64,000 nucleotides of DNA from Cenococcum geophilum 1.58. Lineage: Eukaryota > Ascomycota > Dothideomycetes > Gloniales > Gloniaceae. The notes beneath the pieces were generated by a model that was not told where the DNA came from, did not search any database, and was given only the letters and a program-made list of their open reading frames with translations. Made by a program: the position numbers and the translations under genes. Within the stretch, counting starts at the first letter, position 1. Every line of letters starts with the position of its first letter. The stretch covers positions 434,001 through 498,000 of the forward strand of contig KV748178.1 of NCBI GenBank assembly GCA_001692895.1. The letters run 5' to 3'. Positions 11,721 through 23,028 of this stretch are shown in pieces.

Positions 11721-13160
11721 TAACTTTCTATTTAGCTACTCTCTTTTTAATACTTAGAATGTTACCTACATTTAGAATTCCAGTTAATCAGCTCTAGTCT
11801 TCCGTAATCGCAATCTTGAGATATATTATAGACTACCAATTATACAGGCTGGCGCCCTTCCTTTATGGTACCTATGCCTTAATTAATTGAGTCCGTAATA
11901 CTGCTTATCTTTCCTCTCCTTTTCTTTAGCTTTAGATAATCCTTATCGCTAAATTCACTTTCCCTACCATCTCCGAAGTCGGTTTCTCTATTCATAAATG
12001 CCTACCTACTAATAGAATATCCTTCGTAAAGGGGTATGCTTAAAAGTAGTAGAGTAAGGGTGTACCTTTTATAACGGCTTAGACAAATGCCCCTAAGACA
12101 AAGCTTAAATAAATGCTATCTTATAAAGATACTAAGCTAAGCTAAGTGGCTCAGCGTCTTAAATACAAAGTCAGATTAACTAGAGTTGTTATACCGCCCG
12201 TATAAGGCGGAGCGCTTATAAAGGGCTTAGCTAGAATACCCGTAAAGGATAGACATTAGGAGAGGATTATATAATTCCCTTTAAAATTTCCTACCATATC
12301 CTTACGTAGCTGCTATAGATTATAGAAGCGATACATCTATTTATAGGGCGAAGATTAAAGCGTTGGCGCCTCTGTTAAGAGGCTATCCATTTAGGGTAGT
12401 AGGGAATCGTAAGCTTTTTGGAGAACAAGTTATAAGATATATTTCCTTATTTATACACATAAACGAAATTAAGCTACTCTATATCTGCTTAAAATTGCCG
12501 TTAGACTTATAAACAATGCTATATAGAACGCAGAAGATACTACTCCTAAGTAGAATCTAGCGATATTTCTAGTTTCAACTCTAATATAAGGCTAAGCTAA
12601 GTAAGCGGCGAAGTATATAGAATATACAATATAGGAAGGGAAAGCATATATTGCCCCGAATAAAATTCTATATATTATATAGATAATAAGAAATAAATTC
12701 TGTAAACTAACTCTAAGCTGTCTATATCGTAAAGCGGTAAGAAAGACCGCAAGAATAAACTATAAGAAAACACTAAGCACTAAACCAATTATTAAGCTAC
12801 CTGCCATTATTTTATAATTAAGTTTATCTAAAGTATAGTTTAAGTCAATAAGTGCGGCAGAATAGGTTAGTGCTAGGACGGAAACTTAAAGAGGAAGCGG
12901 TTCGCAGTTTATAGAATTCGTATAGTTGGTACAAAAGTATCTTATTCCAACCGTTACATTTTTTAAAGACTTGGAAGATAGTACCTAAAAGCTATTTAGA
13001 ACTAAACCACCTATATTTGCTTATACTAACTTATAAAGTAATAAGTTTAGCCTTTTCGCTTTTAGTAAATACTTAAATAATAAATATTGCTAGTATAATT
13101 CCGGCACCTGCTGTGAGAATGTATACTAATTTGATCTATTATAACATTTTTTATTAAGTA
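11721..13160. other. AT-rich DNA with an LTR scrap, no gene seen
   Basis: A degenerate family-I LTR 3' part lies at about 11820-11910. Nothing else is recognisable; stops are dense in all frames. Confidence 0.45.
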
Positions 13161-13163
13161 AGG

Positions 13164-13652
13164 GACCTAGGGGATTGTGTGACCTAGGGGATCGTACGGC
13201 CTAAGGGATTATAGGTTATAGGGGATTGTGGGTTATAGGGGATCGTGTGACCTAGGGGATCGTGGGTTATAGGGGATCGTGGGTCATAGGGGATTGTGGG
13301 TCATAGGGGATCGTGCGACCTAGGGGATTGTAGGTTATAGGGGATCGTGGGTTATAGGGGATCGTGCGACCTAGGGGATCGTGCGATTTAGGGGATCGTG
13401 GGTTATAGGGGATTGTGGGGATCGTGCGATTTAGGGGATCGTGCGACCTAGGGGATTGTAGGTTATAGGGGATCGTGTGACCTAGGGGATCGTAGGTTAT
13501 AGGGGATCGTAGGTCATAGGGGATCGTGCGATTTAGGGGATTGTATAACTTAGGGGATCGTGCGACCTAGGGGATTATGGGTTATAGGGACCGCGGGTTA
13601 TAGGGGATCGTGTGACTTAAAGAATTGTAGGTTATAGGGGATTGTGCGACCT
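13164..13652 (+). repeat. 17-bp minisatellite, about 29 copies
   Basis: Tandem units of 17 bp alternate between two versions, one like ACCTAGGGGATCGTGTG and one like GTTATAGGGGATTGTGG. The differences are nearly all C/T or A/G transitions, as RIP or deamination would give. One unit is truncated around 13430. Seventeen is not a multiple of three and every unit carries TAG, so it is not coding. Confidence 0.9.
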
Positions 13653-13659
13653 ATAATAG

Positions 13660-14275
13660 GTATAGGCCTATTTAGCTATTAAAGTACTAGTATAATCCCT
13701 AAGTATACCTAGGGTTTATAAAATAGAGAAACGATATTGATAAGGCCTCTATTTACTTAAAAATTTTCTTATTAAATTTTTTACTATCTAATAGAGCTAG
13801 AAAGTAGGGCCTATTTTATACTTTACTAACAAAATTTACTGAAAAGGTAGTAAGTTTAGTAGTTTTTGGTGGGGAATTAGATAGGCGACCTAAACCTTTA
13901 ACGTACTGTATAACCCACGATCCTTTAGGTTGCCCCGTCCCCATTTAATCTCGCAGTATTAGCGCCAGCGGCGGATTTTTACGCGCTAGTACTGCGTGGC
14001 CACAGCGCAGCATTTGAACCTAATGGGCTGTGTTAACCGTTGTCTACTAACTAAATAGGGCTTAATAAGGGTATAAGCTGTTTCGCGATAAATAAGGGCA
14101 ACTCTGCCCTTTTACTTTTGGTTTCCATTCGTGACATCGAATCGTGCGAGGCTGAAATTGCTATTGCGGCTTCTCTGATTGCCGTCGGAATTTTTATTCT
14201 TTGCTATGCGTGCGTATTCTCCAGACTACAAAACTAACTGTTCTTAGCGCATGCTCGCTCTAAGAGTACTTTGAA
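13660..14275. other. Intergenic stretch before the CAX relic
   Basis: AT-rich at first, then more balanced in composition from about 13930. It would hold the 5' flank of the exchanger gene, but no promoter element can be defended. Confidence 0.4.
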
Positions 14276-15001
14276 AACGTGCTTATAAGTAGCATATTTA
14301 GATTTAATACGATTAAAAGCCTATTAAGCAGCCTGGACAACTAATGGACATGCTCTAAAGTATAATCCTTTTGCGCGGAGGTCCAATGGCAAACGGCCTA
14401 ACGAAGAGTCCGGCTTAGGCCTACGAAATTTCTTAGAAATATATCTTAAACCTATAATCGAGGAGCAAAGGCGCCTAGAGAGCCGTTAGGCTGAGAAGGA
14501 GTTTCCAAGTCCTTAACATACTAGTACTGCACTACTAGCTTCTACGACTACTGAAAAGCCTCCCCTTATAGCCCCTAGTCGGTAGATACCTTATAACAAA
14601 AGCCTTTAGCCACCGTAGGGTACTAGCAAAGAGTCGGCTACTACTGGTAATAGGTTGAAGTTCAAAAACCCTTTATATAAGAGCACTAAAGAGAACAAAG
14701 ACTTAGATCGCGTAGAAACTAAAAAATCCATAAAGTCTAAAAGGCAGAAAGCTGTTTTTAAACGTAAAATTCTAATTAAGCATCAGATTCGCGCCATCCT
14801 ATTCAGCTTGTAAATAAACCTTCTCCTAGTTACCGTTTCCGTCAGTTTTATAGTTAACTATCTTAATATTAATGGCGTTGCGATATTTATTGTTAACTTC
14901 ATTGCCATCGTTCCACTCGCTGCAATGCTTAGTTACGCTACTAAAGAGATTACTCTCCGCGTTGGTAAGATACTCGGTAGTCTTTTAAACGCAACCTTTG
15001 G

Positions 15002-15053
15002 GTATATATTTAGGCCCCTTCCATATCTCGTCATTATTTAACCCCAAGTGCAG
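15002..15053 (+). other. Intron 1 of the CAX relic
   Basis: A 52-bp insertion relative to the protein family begins GTATAT and ends GTGCAG. Removing it joins TTT-GG to A-AAC-GCT, giving FGNA, exactly the family sequence. Confidence 0.8.
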
Positions 15054-16043
15054 AAACGCTATGGAATTAATTATATCTATTTAAGCTCTAGTTAAGAACG
15101 AGATTACCATTATTAAGACTTCCTTAGTTAGTAGTATGCTTTTAAACTTACTCCTTATTCTTAGAATATGCTTTTTCTTTAAAGGCATTAGCCGAGTGGA
15201 GCAGTACTTCAATATTATAGTTGTATAGACTACAGCTAGCCTTTTAGCTCTATACATTAGCAGCCTAATTATTCCAACCGTCTTCTATTTTATACTATTA
15301 AGTAAGTTTAATAAGAACTTTAGACTTTAGATAGATACTAACCTACTTAGCTACGGACTCTAATAGCTCTACTCTTAATTAGGAGCTTTTACGCGGAACA
15401 GCTATTATTCTTTTAGTTATTTATACTTACTACCTTATTTTCTAACTAAAGTCACATGCTGAAATATATAATGCTTTTAGCTAAAAGGTTTTTAAGCGCA
15501 AATCCTCTAAAGTTAGGGAGGGTGGTGCTTTCCGTAAAATCGCGCAAATTGGCGCTAGAACGGCGGCCGTATTTAGAGGTGGAGTAAACTAAGAATAGCT
15601 TGTGCGGGACTTAAATGCAGAAGCAAAAGACGATAAGATTAATAAGCCCCAACTAATAATCTAGGGTACACTTATTACTTTTACGATCTCTACTACCTTA
15701 GTCGCCTTCTGCTCTAAATTTATAGTTAATAGTATTAGCAAGGTTACGGTAGGTGGCACTATCTCTATCACCTTCATTAGTCTTATTCTGCTCCTAATTG
15801 TCGGCAACGCTGCTAAGCACGTAATAGCGGTCACGGTAGCTTGTAAGGACAAAATAGATCTAGTAATCGGTGTTGCTATTAGATTTAGCATGCAAATTAC
15901 TCTTCTTATTCTCCCCTTTGTTGTTATAGTTAGTTGGATTATAGGCTAGGATTATATAACACTTTATTTTGATACCTTCTAGATTGCTATATTATTCGTT
16001 ACCGTACTCCTAATAAATTATCTTATCCAGAATAGTAAATCTC

Positions 16044-16113
16044 GTAAGTTTTTTTTATTTTTTATTTTTTATATTTTTTGCTACCTAGCATTACTTTCAC
16101 TAACTTTAAATAG
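16044..16113 (+). other. Intron 2 of the CAX relic
   Basis: A 70-bp segment begins GTAAGT, has a long T tract, a branch-like CACTAAC at about 16098, and ends TAG. Removing it yields SKSHWLKGVLFMATYL, as in CAX proteins. Confidence 0.85.
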
Positions 16114-16631
16114 ATTGGCTTAAAGGAGTCCTTTTTATGGCAACATATCTTATTATAGCCGTTGCCGGCTGGTTCTACCCGAAAACGGCCTTAGATCCTC
16201 TCTACCGCACTCTATTATAAGTACCTCTCTGCTTATCTACTTCTGTCGCTTAAAATTGGTTCAAATTAGCATTTTTAGTAGAGCCTTAGTTGGAGCTGGG
16301 CAACTGGGGAGTAAAATAGAGTTTTGGCGGATTTAGTAAATACCCTTCTAGAGCACCCTAAAACATCTTAGTTGCCGGTTTAGTTTCTTTTATTTCCTCT
16401 TTTTTCTAGGCATATCTTATTAGGTGGTTACTATAACTTAGTCCTTTTATATAACTTTAACTATAATAGTGCGAGGGTGCTTCTACTATTAGTAAATCTA
16501 TACGTGTGCTATGTTTCTAGCAAGAAAATGTATAGGATAACGGTTTTAAGGGAACAGAAATGTTTATAGAAGTGAACTAATTTTAGCGAACTGATGTTAG
16601 GTAGTTTAGTCTACTTAATTATAGTGGCATT

Positions 16632-16841
16632 TATTACGGCACCGTTATGGAACAACTACGGCACTAATACGGACTCTAGTTAGGGGCTTAGCTGGAGCCT
16701 TGGCGCTGTATATATAGACATATCTTTTCCTTAACCTTCTTTTAGTCCTTAACTTAATATTCTCATTAATAGACTACCAATCGTACAGGCTTGCGCGTCC
16801 CTCTTACCGTGCTTATACCTTGATTAACTAAGTCGCTAACA
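16632..16841 (+). repeat. Left LTR of the family-I element
   Basis: 210 bp, aligned end to end with 19462-19671; the differences are mainly transitions. It contains a TATATATAGA block that could be the promoter TATA box. Confidence 0.88.
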
Positions 16842-16937
16842 TTATATCAAGTCCAACCACCCTTTCTTTCTAAGAAGGAACTTAAAAATATCTATAAGGA
16901 TATAGAATAGGACCCTAAGGACATAGAACAGGACCCT

Positions 16938-17021
16938 AAGAACTAGAACTAGAACTAGAACTAAAACTAGAACTAGAACTAGAACTAGAACTAGAACTGG
17001 AACTAGAACTAGAACTAGAAC
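16938..17021 (+). repeat. Hexanucleotide AGAACT microsatellite
   Basis: About fourteen copies of AGAACT with single-base variants, preceded by two copies of a GGACCCTAAGGACATAGAAC-like unit. It lies just inside the left LTR, in the leader. Confidence 0.85.
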
Positions 17022-17939
17022 CCTAAAAATATAAACGGAACACGAACGGAACATAAATAGTATATAAATATAACTACAACCCTAAGAACCTGTTAATTGG
17101 TAGTCCATATACCAATTATAAGAAAGGAAGAACTCGTATAAAGATTGATCTATGTAGAAAAAGAGGCTATATATATATAAAGTAGATATAGGTATAGGGG
17201 GGGGTATATAACTAAAACAGGGGGTATAGGCTAAATCCAACCTAAATTGATAGAACCAGACACGCACGGATAAGGACCCCTAAAAGAACCTACTAAAAAT
17301 TACCTAATACCCCTATATTTAGCGAACACTAGATTAATTCGACTAGGTTAATCTAATCAAACTAGAGCCTTAATATAGGCCTATTACCTAATTAAATCAA
17401 TTAAATTAAGGCCTTCTAGGGAGGTACAAACGATTAAATTAAGCTCAAAATAAGGTTTCGCTAAGACGCTAACTAGACCCTTCTTAACCCTTTTAAATCG
17501 AAAGTAAACGACCTCGATAACCAGTTATACTAGACGTCAATTGTTTAAACATATAGCTAGCGAACAAGGAACAATTTAGTCAAATCGATCGATTGAATTA
17601 AAATTAAAAGGAATTAATTTGGACCACTTAAAGAACCTATATATCTTAACTTCTGAGCAAGCCTCTACTATTAGTTCGCTTAGGTGCATATAATTAAAGT
17701 TAAATCTAACCTTTAATAACTGCCTACCCCATAGGACTCTATTATTATTCTTATTAAAATATACAAGTATCTATTACCTAGACATTAAATATACGCGACA
17801 GAACCAGTAGTAATATCACTAATAGTATAGCTCTATTAGCTCTTCCGTTCGAACCGTCCTATATAGTGTTAAAGAACCTCCATTAAAAGGTCTCTAATTA
17901 TACTACTACCTTTATTACCCTACCTTATCGACCTAAGAA

Positions 17940-18690
17940 CCTCTCTACGGATCTTTACCCCTACCTTGATAACGCTATTGTGACCTTAAGCACCTTAACG
18001 GCCTATCTGTACGATAATAATGCTCCCTAGGCTATAAGGGTAGTAGAGGTCAAAAAGGGGGTAGAAAGAGTTAATATAAAAGTCAATAAAGTTAAGGCTA
18101 AGGTTGCGGAAGTCAAAGCTTAGGTCAATAAGGTTAATAAAAAGGTCGATAAGGTTGATAAGAAGGTCGACGAGGTTAAGACGGAAATTGCGGAAATTAG
18201 GACGCAAATAAAGTCGATAGATAAACGTCATATAACATAAGTTAACGACGTTAAGTTGCAAGTAATGTCGTTAAAAATGCAAATAGACGACGTTAAAAAT
18301 AGCCTTTTTAACCAGATGCAAAGCCTTAATAACCACATATATATTTAACTGAATTCTATACGAAAATAGCTTAATAACTAGATTAAACCTATTATAGCTT
18401 ATATTTAGGATGGAGACTGCTATAGGTATATTGTGGCTAAAGGTTTTCCTAATAGAGTTAAAGACTTTTAGAGGCTTATTTTAGACCCTAAGACCCTAAT
18501 AGATCTTATAAGACATTACTTAATACGAGACTGGGAACGATGAAAGAGGGCTACCTTAAGGGATATTAATGTTAGCTGTTATATAGAACTAAAGGATATA
18601 GTTACCGCGCATTTATATAAGTATCTTAGGGCCCTAGCCATAATATGGGGCCTATAGTATAGCGTTCTTAAACCCCTAAGACCTTAATGC
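17940..18690 (+). pseudogene. gag-like coiled-coil relic of the family-I element
   Basis: A plus-strand frame reads a heptad-like, Lys/Val-rich coil (for example VNKVNKKVDKVDKKVDEVKT, then VNDVKLQVMSLKMQIDD) followed by a globular part with VAKGFPNRVKDF and LIRHYLIRDWER. Several CAG codons have become TAG. A coiled-coil N terminus before a compact domain is usual for Gag of fungal LTR elements, but I recognise no specific motif such as a zinc knuckle. Confidence 0.6.
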
Positions 18691-19461
18691 TAAGGCCTAG
18701 GAAAGCGTAAAGTAGAGATTAATAATAGGTCAAGATAAGTTAGGGTATGAGAAGACCAGGACAACAATTCTATAATAGAATTAAAATCAACCTCTTTATA
18801 AAATATTAACGATTAAAGGTCTTAGCCGAGTAAGGTAATATTGGTATAGATATGGGTACCTTCTAATATAGAGAGAAGAGATCTTATAGAACTGCTAATA
18901 GTAGCTAAAAGAGAGGATCCGGGAAGACGTAGCCCTAAGTCTATATATTAGGAGCCTAGTAATTCTCCTAAGCTTTAATAAAGGATTAAATCTACTCCTT
19001 TTACTAAATAACGGAGGAATTGGATGCGTCATTAGGACGATTAATTAGTCTATACCTCTAAACTTATTAGATAATATTAGGACCGTAGCTTTAGGGACCG
19101 CAGCCCTAGGGGAGAGCTTACTTAATCAGCCCCTAGTATGGTACCTTTTGGATTAGCTACTTATAAGAGACTTTAGCTTCCTTATTTACCAAATAAATGG
19201 ACAATTGACCCTAACCTAAACGACCGACCCTAATGCTAGCACCGTACTGCTAAGGACCAAACAACAATAGCGCGATGCGCCTGCTATTATGACCTAACGA
19301 CGATTGTGCCAATATACCTGTAATCTACTAACCCGACCCAACCGGCCGACCTCTACTACTCCGCCTATAGCGATAATTTAGAATAGATCTATAATATAGC
19401 TTTCTTAACGGGGAGGATAACTATAAAGCCTAAGGGCAGGCTTTTGTGGAGAGGGGGGTAA

Positions 19462-19671
19462 TATTACGGCACTATTACGGAATAACTACGGCACTAATAT
19501 GGACTCTAGTTAGGGGCTTAGCTGGAGCCTTAGCGCTATATATATAAATGTATCCTTTTCTTAACCTTCTTCTAGTCCTTGACTTAATATTCTCGTTAAT
19601 AGACTACCAATCGTATAGGCTTGCGCGTCCCTCTTACCGTACTTGTGCCTTGATTAATTAAGTCGCTAATA
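19462..19671 (+). repeat. Right LTR of the family-I element
   Basis: Partner of 16632-16841, preceded by the purine tract at about 19447-19460 and followed by the GTATT target copy. Confidence 0.88.
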
Positions 19672-19679
19672 GTATTTTT

Positions 19680-20345
19680 GTAATTAAAACTTCTAACACA
19701 CTAGGATTGAATAACTGCACGTTTCTAGCTTTATAATTTTGGCCTACTATTTTTTACGAAAGTTGTATAGCTGTATTTAATGTTATAATGAGGTAGTATT
19801 GGTAACGATAGAGTGATTAAAGAAAATGAAAATTGAACGTTAATGAACTTGGCGCTAAGCTTATACTAAAATAAACTAAATATACTCCCCCTACCTAAAA
19901 CACCTACCTTATGCGTTAATATTACTGCAATATATACCTTAGAACCTCCAGAAACAGTTAAAATAACAATTTCTATTTTAAACCCTCTGTAAATACCGTA
20001 ATTGTATTAGGGAGGCCCCTGAAGGACGCTGCATCTCTTAAAGGCAATTTTTCTACTATTAGCGGTTTTGTCGACCTGTCGCCTACTACCTACTTAGTGG
20101 CAATCTGTCGTCGTCAGCTTTGCCGTTAGCCTATAACTTATATCTACCTTTTTGCCACCTACCTTATGTATATATAGTCTCTTTTCTTTGTAGCCTCTTT
20201 GTATAATAGCCGGCCAGGAATTCCTTAAATATCTTAAACTCTACTAATGGTATGAGGGTATTCCACGGGAGAATATAAAGAGTTAAGATTTTTATCTCTG
20301 CCTCTTTTGAGTTTTTAAAGCTCTCTTTTGTATTGTGTAAAGTTA
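19680..20345. other. AT-rich stretch with an LTR-like scrap
   Basis: The part 20040-20200 resembles other scraps of the window that contain TATATATAGTCTCTTTTCTT (also near 1500 and 1800), so it is likely a remnant of a second LTR family. No gene is visible. Confidence 0.45.
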
Positions 20346-20349
20346 TAGA

Positions 20350-21880
20350 ATGTAGGAGCCATTATGCGTATAAGGTAGGCCAAGGTCCCTAGCGCCCGCG
20401 TAGGCGAGCGGGGTAAGGGTGGCTAGCTTTATATTGTCCTTACAGTGAACAGAGCTTATAAAACCCGAGAACACCTAAGAGTTATCCCTGCCCGCCTAAT
20501 AGGACACGACCTCCGCAAGGGATGGGGTGCCTAAGATGGTAAACTAATATATAGAAACTAGCACACCGTCTATATCCACCGTTGCCTGGCGATAGGCATT
20601 TAGTAGTATATTAGCGTACGGGTCGTAGATTTGTATTTTCCCCCTAAACTTACACCACGAAAGGTTAGAAACGTTGTCCTCCCTTCCCTTAAAGTACTTA
20701 AGAAAGTACTTGGAAAGCGGGTGTTGTGAGGCGCTAGTAACACCTAGAGCGTTAGAGAAGTACTGCTTAAACGTTATTAGGATAGCCTTATCGTCGGTAG
20801 CGCGTCTTACCTAGGGGACAGAGCTTACGGCGGCCTTGCGGAATCTATAACCCCTAGAAAGGTATTTAGCTATAGGCTTATACGTCTTTTAAAGCTCCTA
20901 CTCCTCCGGCTCGCACTTCTATATTATTACCTCTCCACGCATGGCAGCCTTGCTATATATATATAGTGCGGCCCATCCGGAGATAAAGCATTGGACGTGT
21001 GTGGTATAAAACTTAGCGAGGTAGCTAATAGACCCCGTTGCGCGCGTCATGCGCTAGAATATAAGCTAGACCTTCTCGCAGCCCCTCCTAGTTTTAACGC
21101 TCCCCGTTACTAAACTAAACTAGTCCTCTAAGTCGTATGCGGCGTTGGCCTTGTTATCGCCGGGTGCTTCCTGCCATACCTCTAGGGGGCGACTATCGCT
21201 AGGCCTATAGAATGTCACTCTTTATAGCACGGTTGTATCGTATAGTGCCGCTTCTATAGCGTGCCTAACCCCCTTGCTAAAGCGCTCCTTTACGTCATCT
21301 ATAGGCACCCTAACTGCCATCTCCCTTATACTAAAGAACCTCGCCCCGGAGCGGAAGACCCGCATACTTAATAATAACCCCCTAAGGTAGCTACACGGTA
21401 CTATAACTATACCCACGCGCGTGCCGAGGACTAAGTCGTTAAGGTCCTTCGTGTAATCATTCCACTTCACCCCGTTGGTGGCCAAAATCCTCGATATATT
21501 AGCTATATACTCTATGTATAGTGGTACATAGAAGTCCTAATCGGACTTAGAGGACCTAGACCCTGGGATGATATACTCTAAGGCCTAGGACCCGCTTAAG
21601 ATATACCCCATATCCGCTATAACCGCTAGGAGCGATAACGGTTTAGAAAACAAAGGGGCGAGGTATATTAGAGGGTTAGTCCTATCTTTAAAGCACTATC
21701 GCACCTTATCTAGATGCCCATTGGGCGAAACGTCTACGACTAGCTATGCCTCTGGTATCGCCAAAAAGCCTATCACTGTAGAGATTATCTCCCCTAGCAA
21801 ACCGCATAAGGCCTGGGCATAGTCGTAGGGTCTAAATATTTAAGCTTATACGCTGTCTATAGCTTAGTATGGTCCGCTTT
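20350..21880 (-). pseudogene. Nucleotidyltransferase-like fungal protein relic
   Basis: A single minus-strand frame of about 500 codons, interrupted only by TAG/TAA codons. Near 21612-21530 it reads LSGS-x-ALEYIIPGS followed by SD-x-DFYVP, a GS...DxD arrangement typical of nucleotidyltransferase folds. Further on are VRVPIDDVKERF, then a second conserved block with KFYTTHVQCFISGWAAL, and a C-terminal part with LTPLAYAGARDLGLPY. The family is one I know only as uncharacterised and multicopy in ascomycetes; the enzyme assignment is an inference from the motif. The gene at 23029-23939 has a comparable layout (GS-like segment, DxFV, then an FYGT...W block). About fourteen internal stops make it a pseudogene; the exact N terminus is not resolved. 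Confidence 0.65.
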
Positions 21881-22865
21881 AACGCTAGTTAAAGTATAGT
21901 AAAGATTTAACAGCCCAAGCTTTCTTTAACGAATCCCCTATAGGTGCTAATGCCTATGTATATTAGTTAACCTTGCTAGAATCTAATGGCCGCATAAATC
22001 TGATAGCCGAACAATTCTAATAGCCCTACGCTACTAGGCTCGCAAGCTTATAACTAGATTAGCGTAAGTAGCAACGCAGACACTCTAGCGTTTACCACTT
22101 ATACTAACTGTAATAATACTCGGCATGTTCTTCGTCAGCGCTATTAGGCTATAATCAACCCGTCCCCGCCATTCTTTAACAATTAGAGGGGACATTTTTT
22201 GGTCCCAGCGTCTTTGGGCCCTATTTTGGCTCAGCTATTAGCACTAATAGTTAGGTGCCGGTTTTGGCACCCTATACCACTGCGCCGTAAGGACTTTTAG
22301 TTATAATCTTATAAATTTAATTAAAATATAAACCCCTTCCTAAATCTCACTATTAAATATTTCCACGTGCAATACTATGCCAAGGATCACGATATAGATT
22401 ACTTAAACATAGCGGCTTTACGCCAATCGATTAATCTACGGCTCTAAAATCTAGATCTATAACACTAAAAACAAGCTCCAAGCCACTGATTTTATACTGG
22501 CAGAACGAAACTTAATAAGAGATTCGGGTAGTAAATATAGTAAGACTGGGGTTTAACGTGCGAGTTATATAAACGACTTCGCATTAAAAAATCTGGCAAA
22601 GTAACCGACACATACAGCATCTCTTCAATTCTGGTGGTTAGCGCAGCCACTTCCGCACGGCCTTTTATAGGGGAAATTTTGGTATTTTTACTGTTTAGGG
22701 GAAAGTTAATAAAACACGCTAACCACCGGATGCGCCAGGATGCTATATATCGATTTAATTTTAAATTATAAGGCATGGTCTATATATTGGCTTCATCTAC
22801 TTATATAGCCGTCTGAGTATGGCGTTTAACTATTTTGGGTAAAGCTTACTGCCAAGACTGCTGCC
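21881..22865. other. Spacer between two nucleotidyltransferase-like relics
   Basis: Moderately AT-rich. A short open frame at 22492-22776 on the minus strand has no recognisable feature and I do not call it a gene. Nothing else is supported. Confidence 0.4.
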
Positions 22866-23028
22866 TAAGGTAAGTCAGAGTGGTTACCTTAGCAAGCTCA
22901 GACGTGATTCCATTAGTGCGGATTTTTAATTGGTCCGCAAGCGGACTAACTACGTTTTTACGAAACCACTGGAATCACATGCGAAGTGGTTTTATTCTGT
23001 TTAACTGCGGTTATTGCGTCTAGAAGTA

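Larger units (their letters stand above)
14280..16220 (+). pseudogene. Vacuolar Ca2+/H+ exchanger (CAX/VCX1-type) relic
   Basis: The plus strand reads as a CAX antiporter, which moves Ca2+ into the vacuole in exchange for H+. Recognisable pieces in order: a polar N-terminal region with NPFARR and EESGLGLRNF; the first cation-exchange half with VPLAAMLSYATKEITLRVG and LLNATFG; after an intron, NAMELI, then KTSLVSSMLLNLLLI; the GTAII transmembrane segment with LKSHAEIYNAF; and the second half with VGNAAKHVIAVTVACKDK and WIIG, then TLYFDTFQIAILF with one Q as TAG. The protein ends PKTALDPLYRTLL before TAA at 16218-16220. The two acidic exchanger motifs are altered (GNAAEH reads GNAAKH). About a dozen in-frame TAG/TAA codons and at least one frameshift near 15360 make it a pseudogene. 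The exact start is uncertain. Confidence 0.85.
16632..19671 (+). mobile_element. RIP-mutated LTR retroelement (family I), about 3.0 kb
   Basis: Two 210-bp LTRs (16632-16841 and 19462-19671) start TATTACGGCAC, a RIP-altered TGTTACGGCAC, and end CTAACA or CTAATA. The flanks carry GCATT (16627-16631) and GTATT (19672-19676), a 5-bp target duplication differing by one C-to-T change. A polypurine tract with GTGGAGAGGGGGGTA stands directly before the right LTR, so the element reads on the plus strand. The interior has a gag-like relic but no visible pol, so it is probably non-autonomous or deleted. It lies about 410 bp after the CAX stop. Confidence 0.9.
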
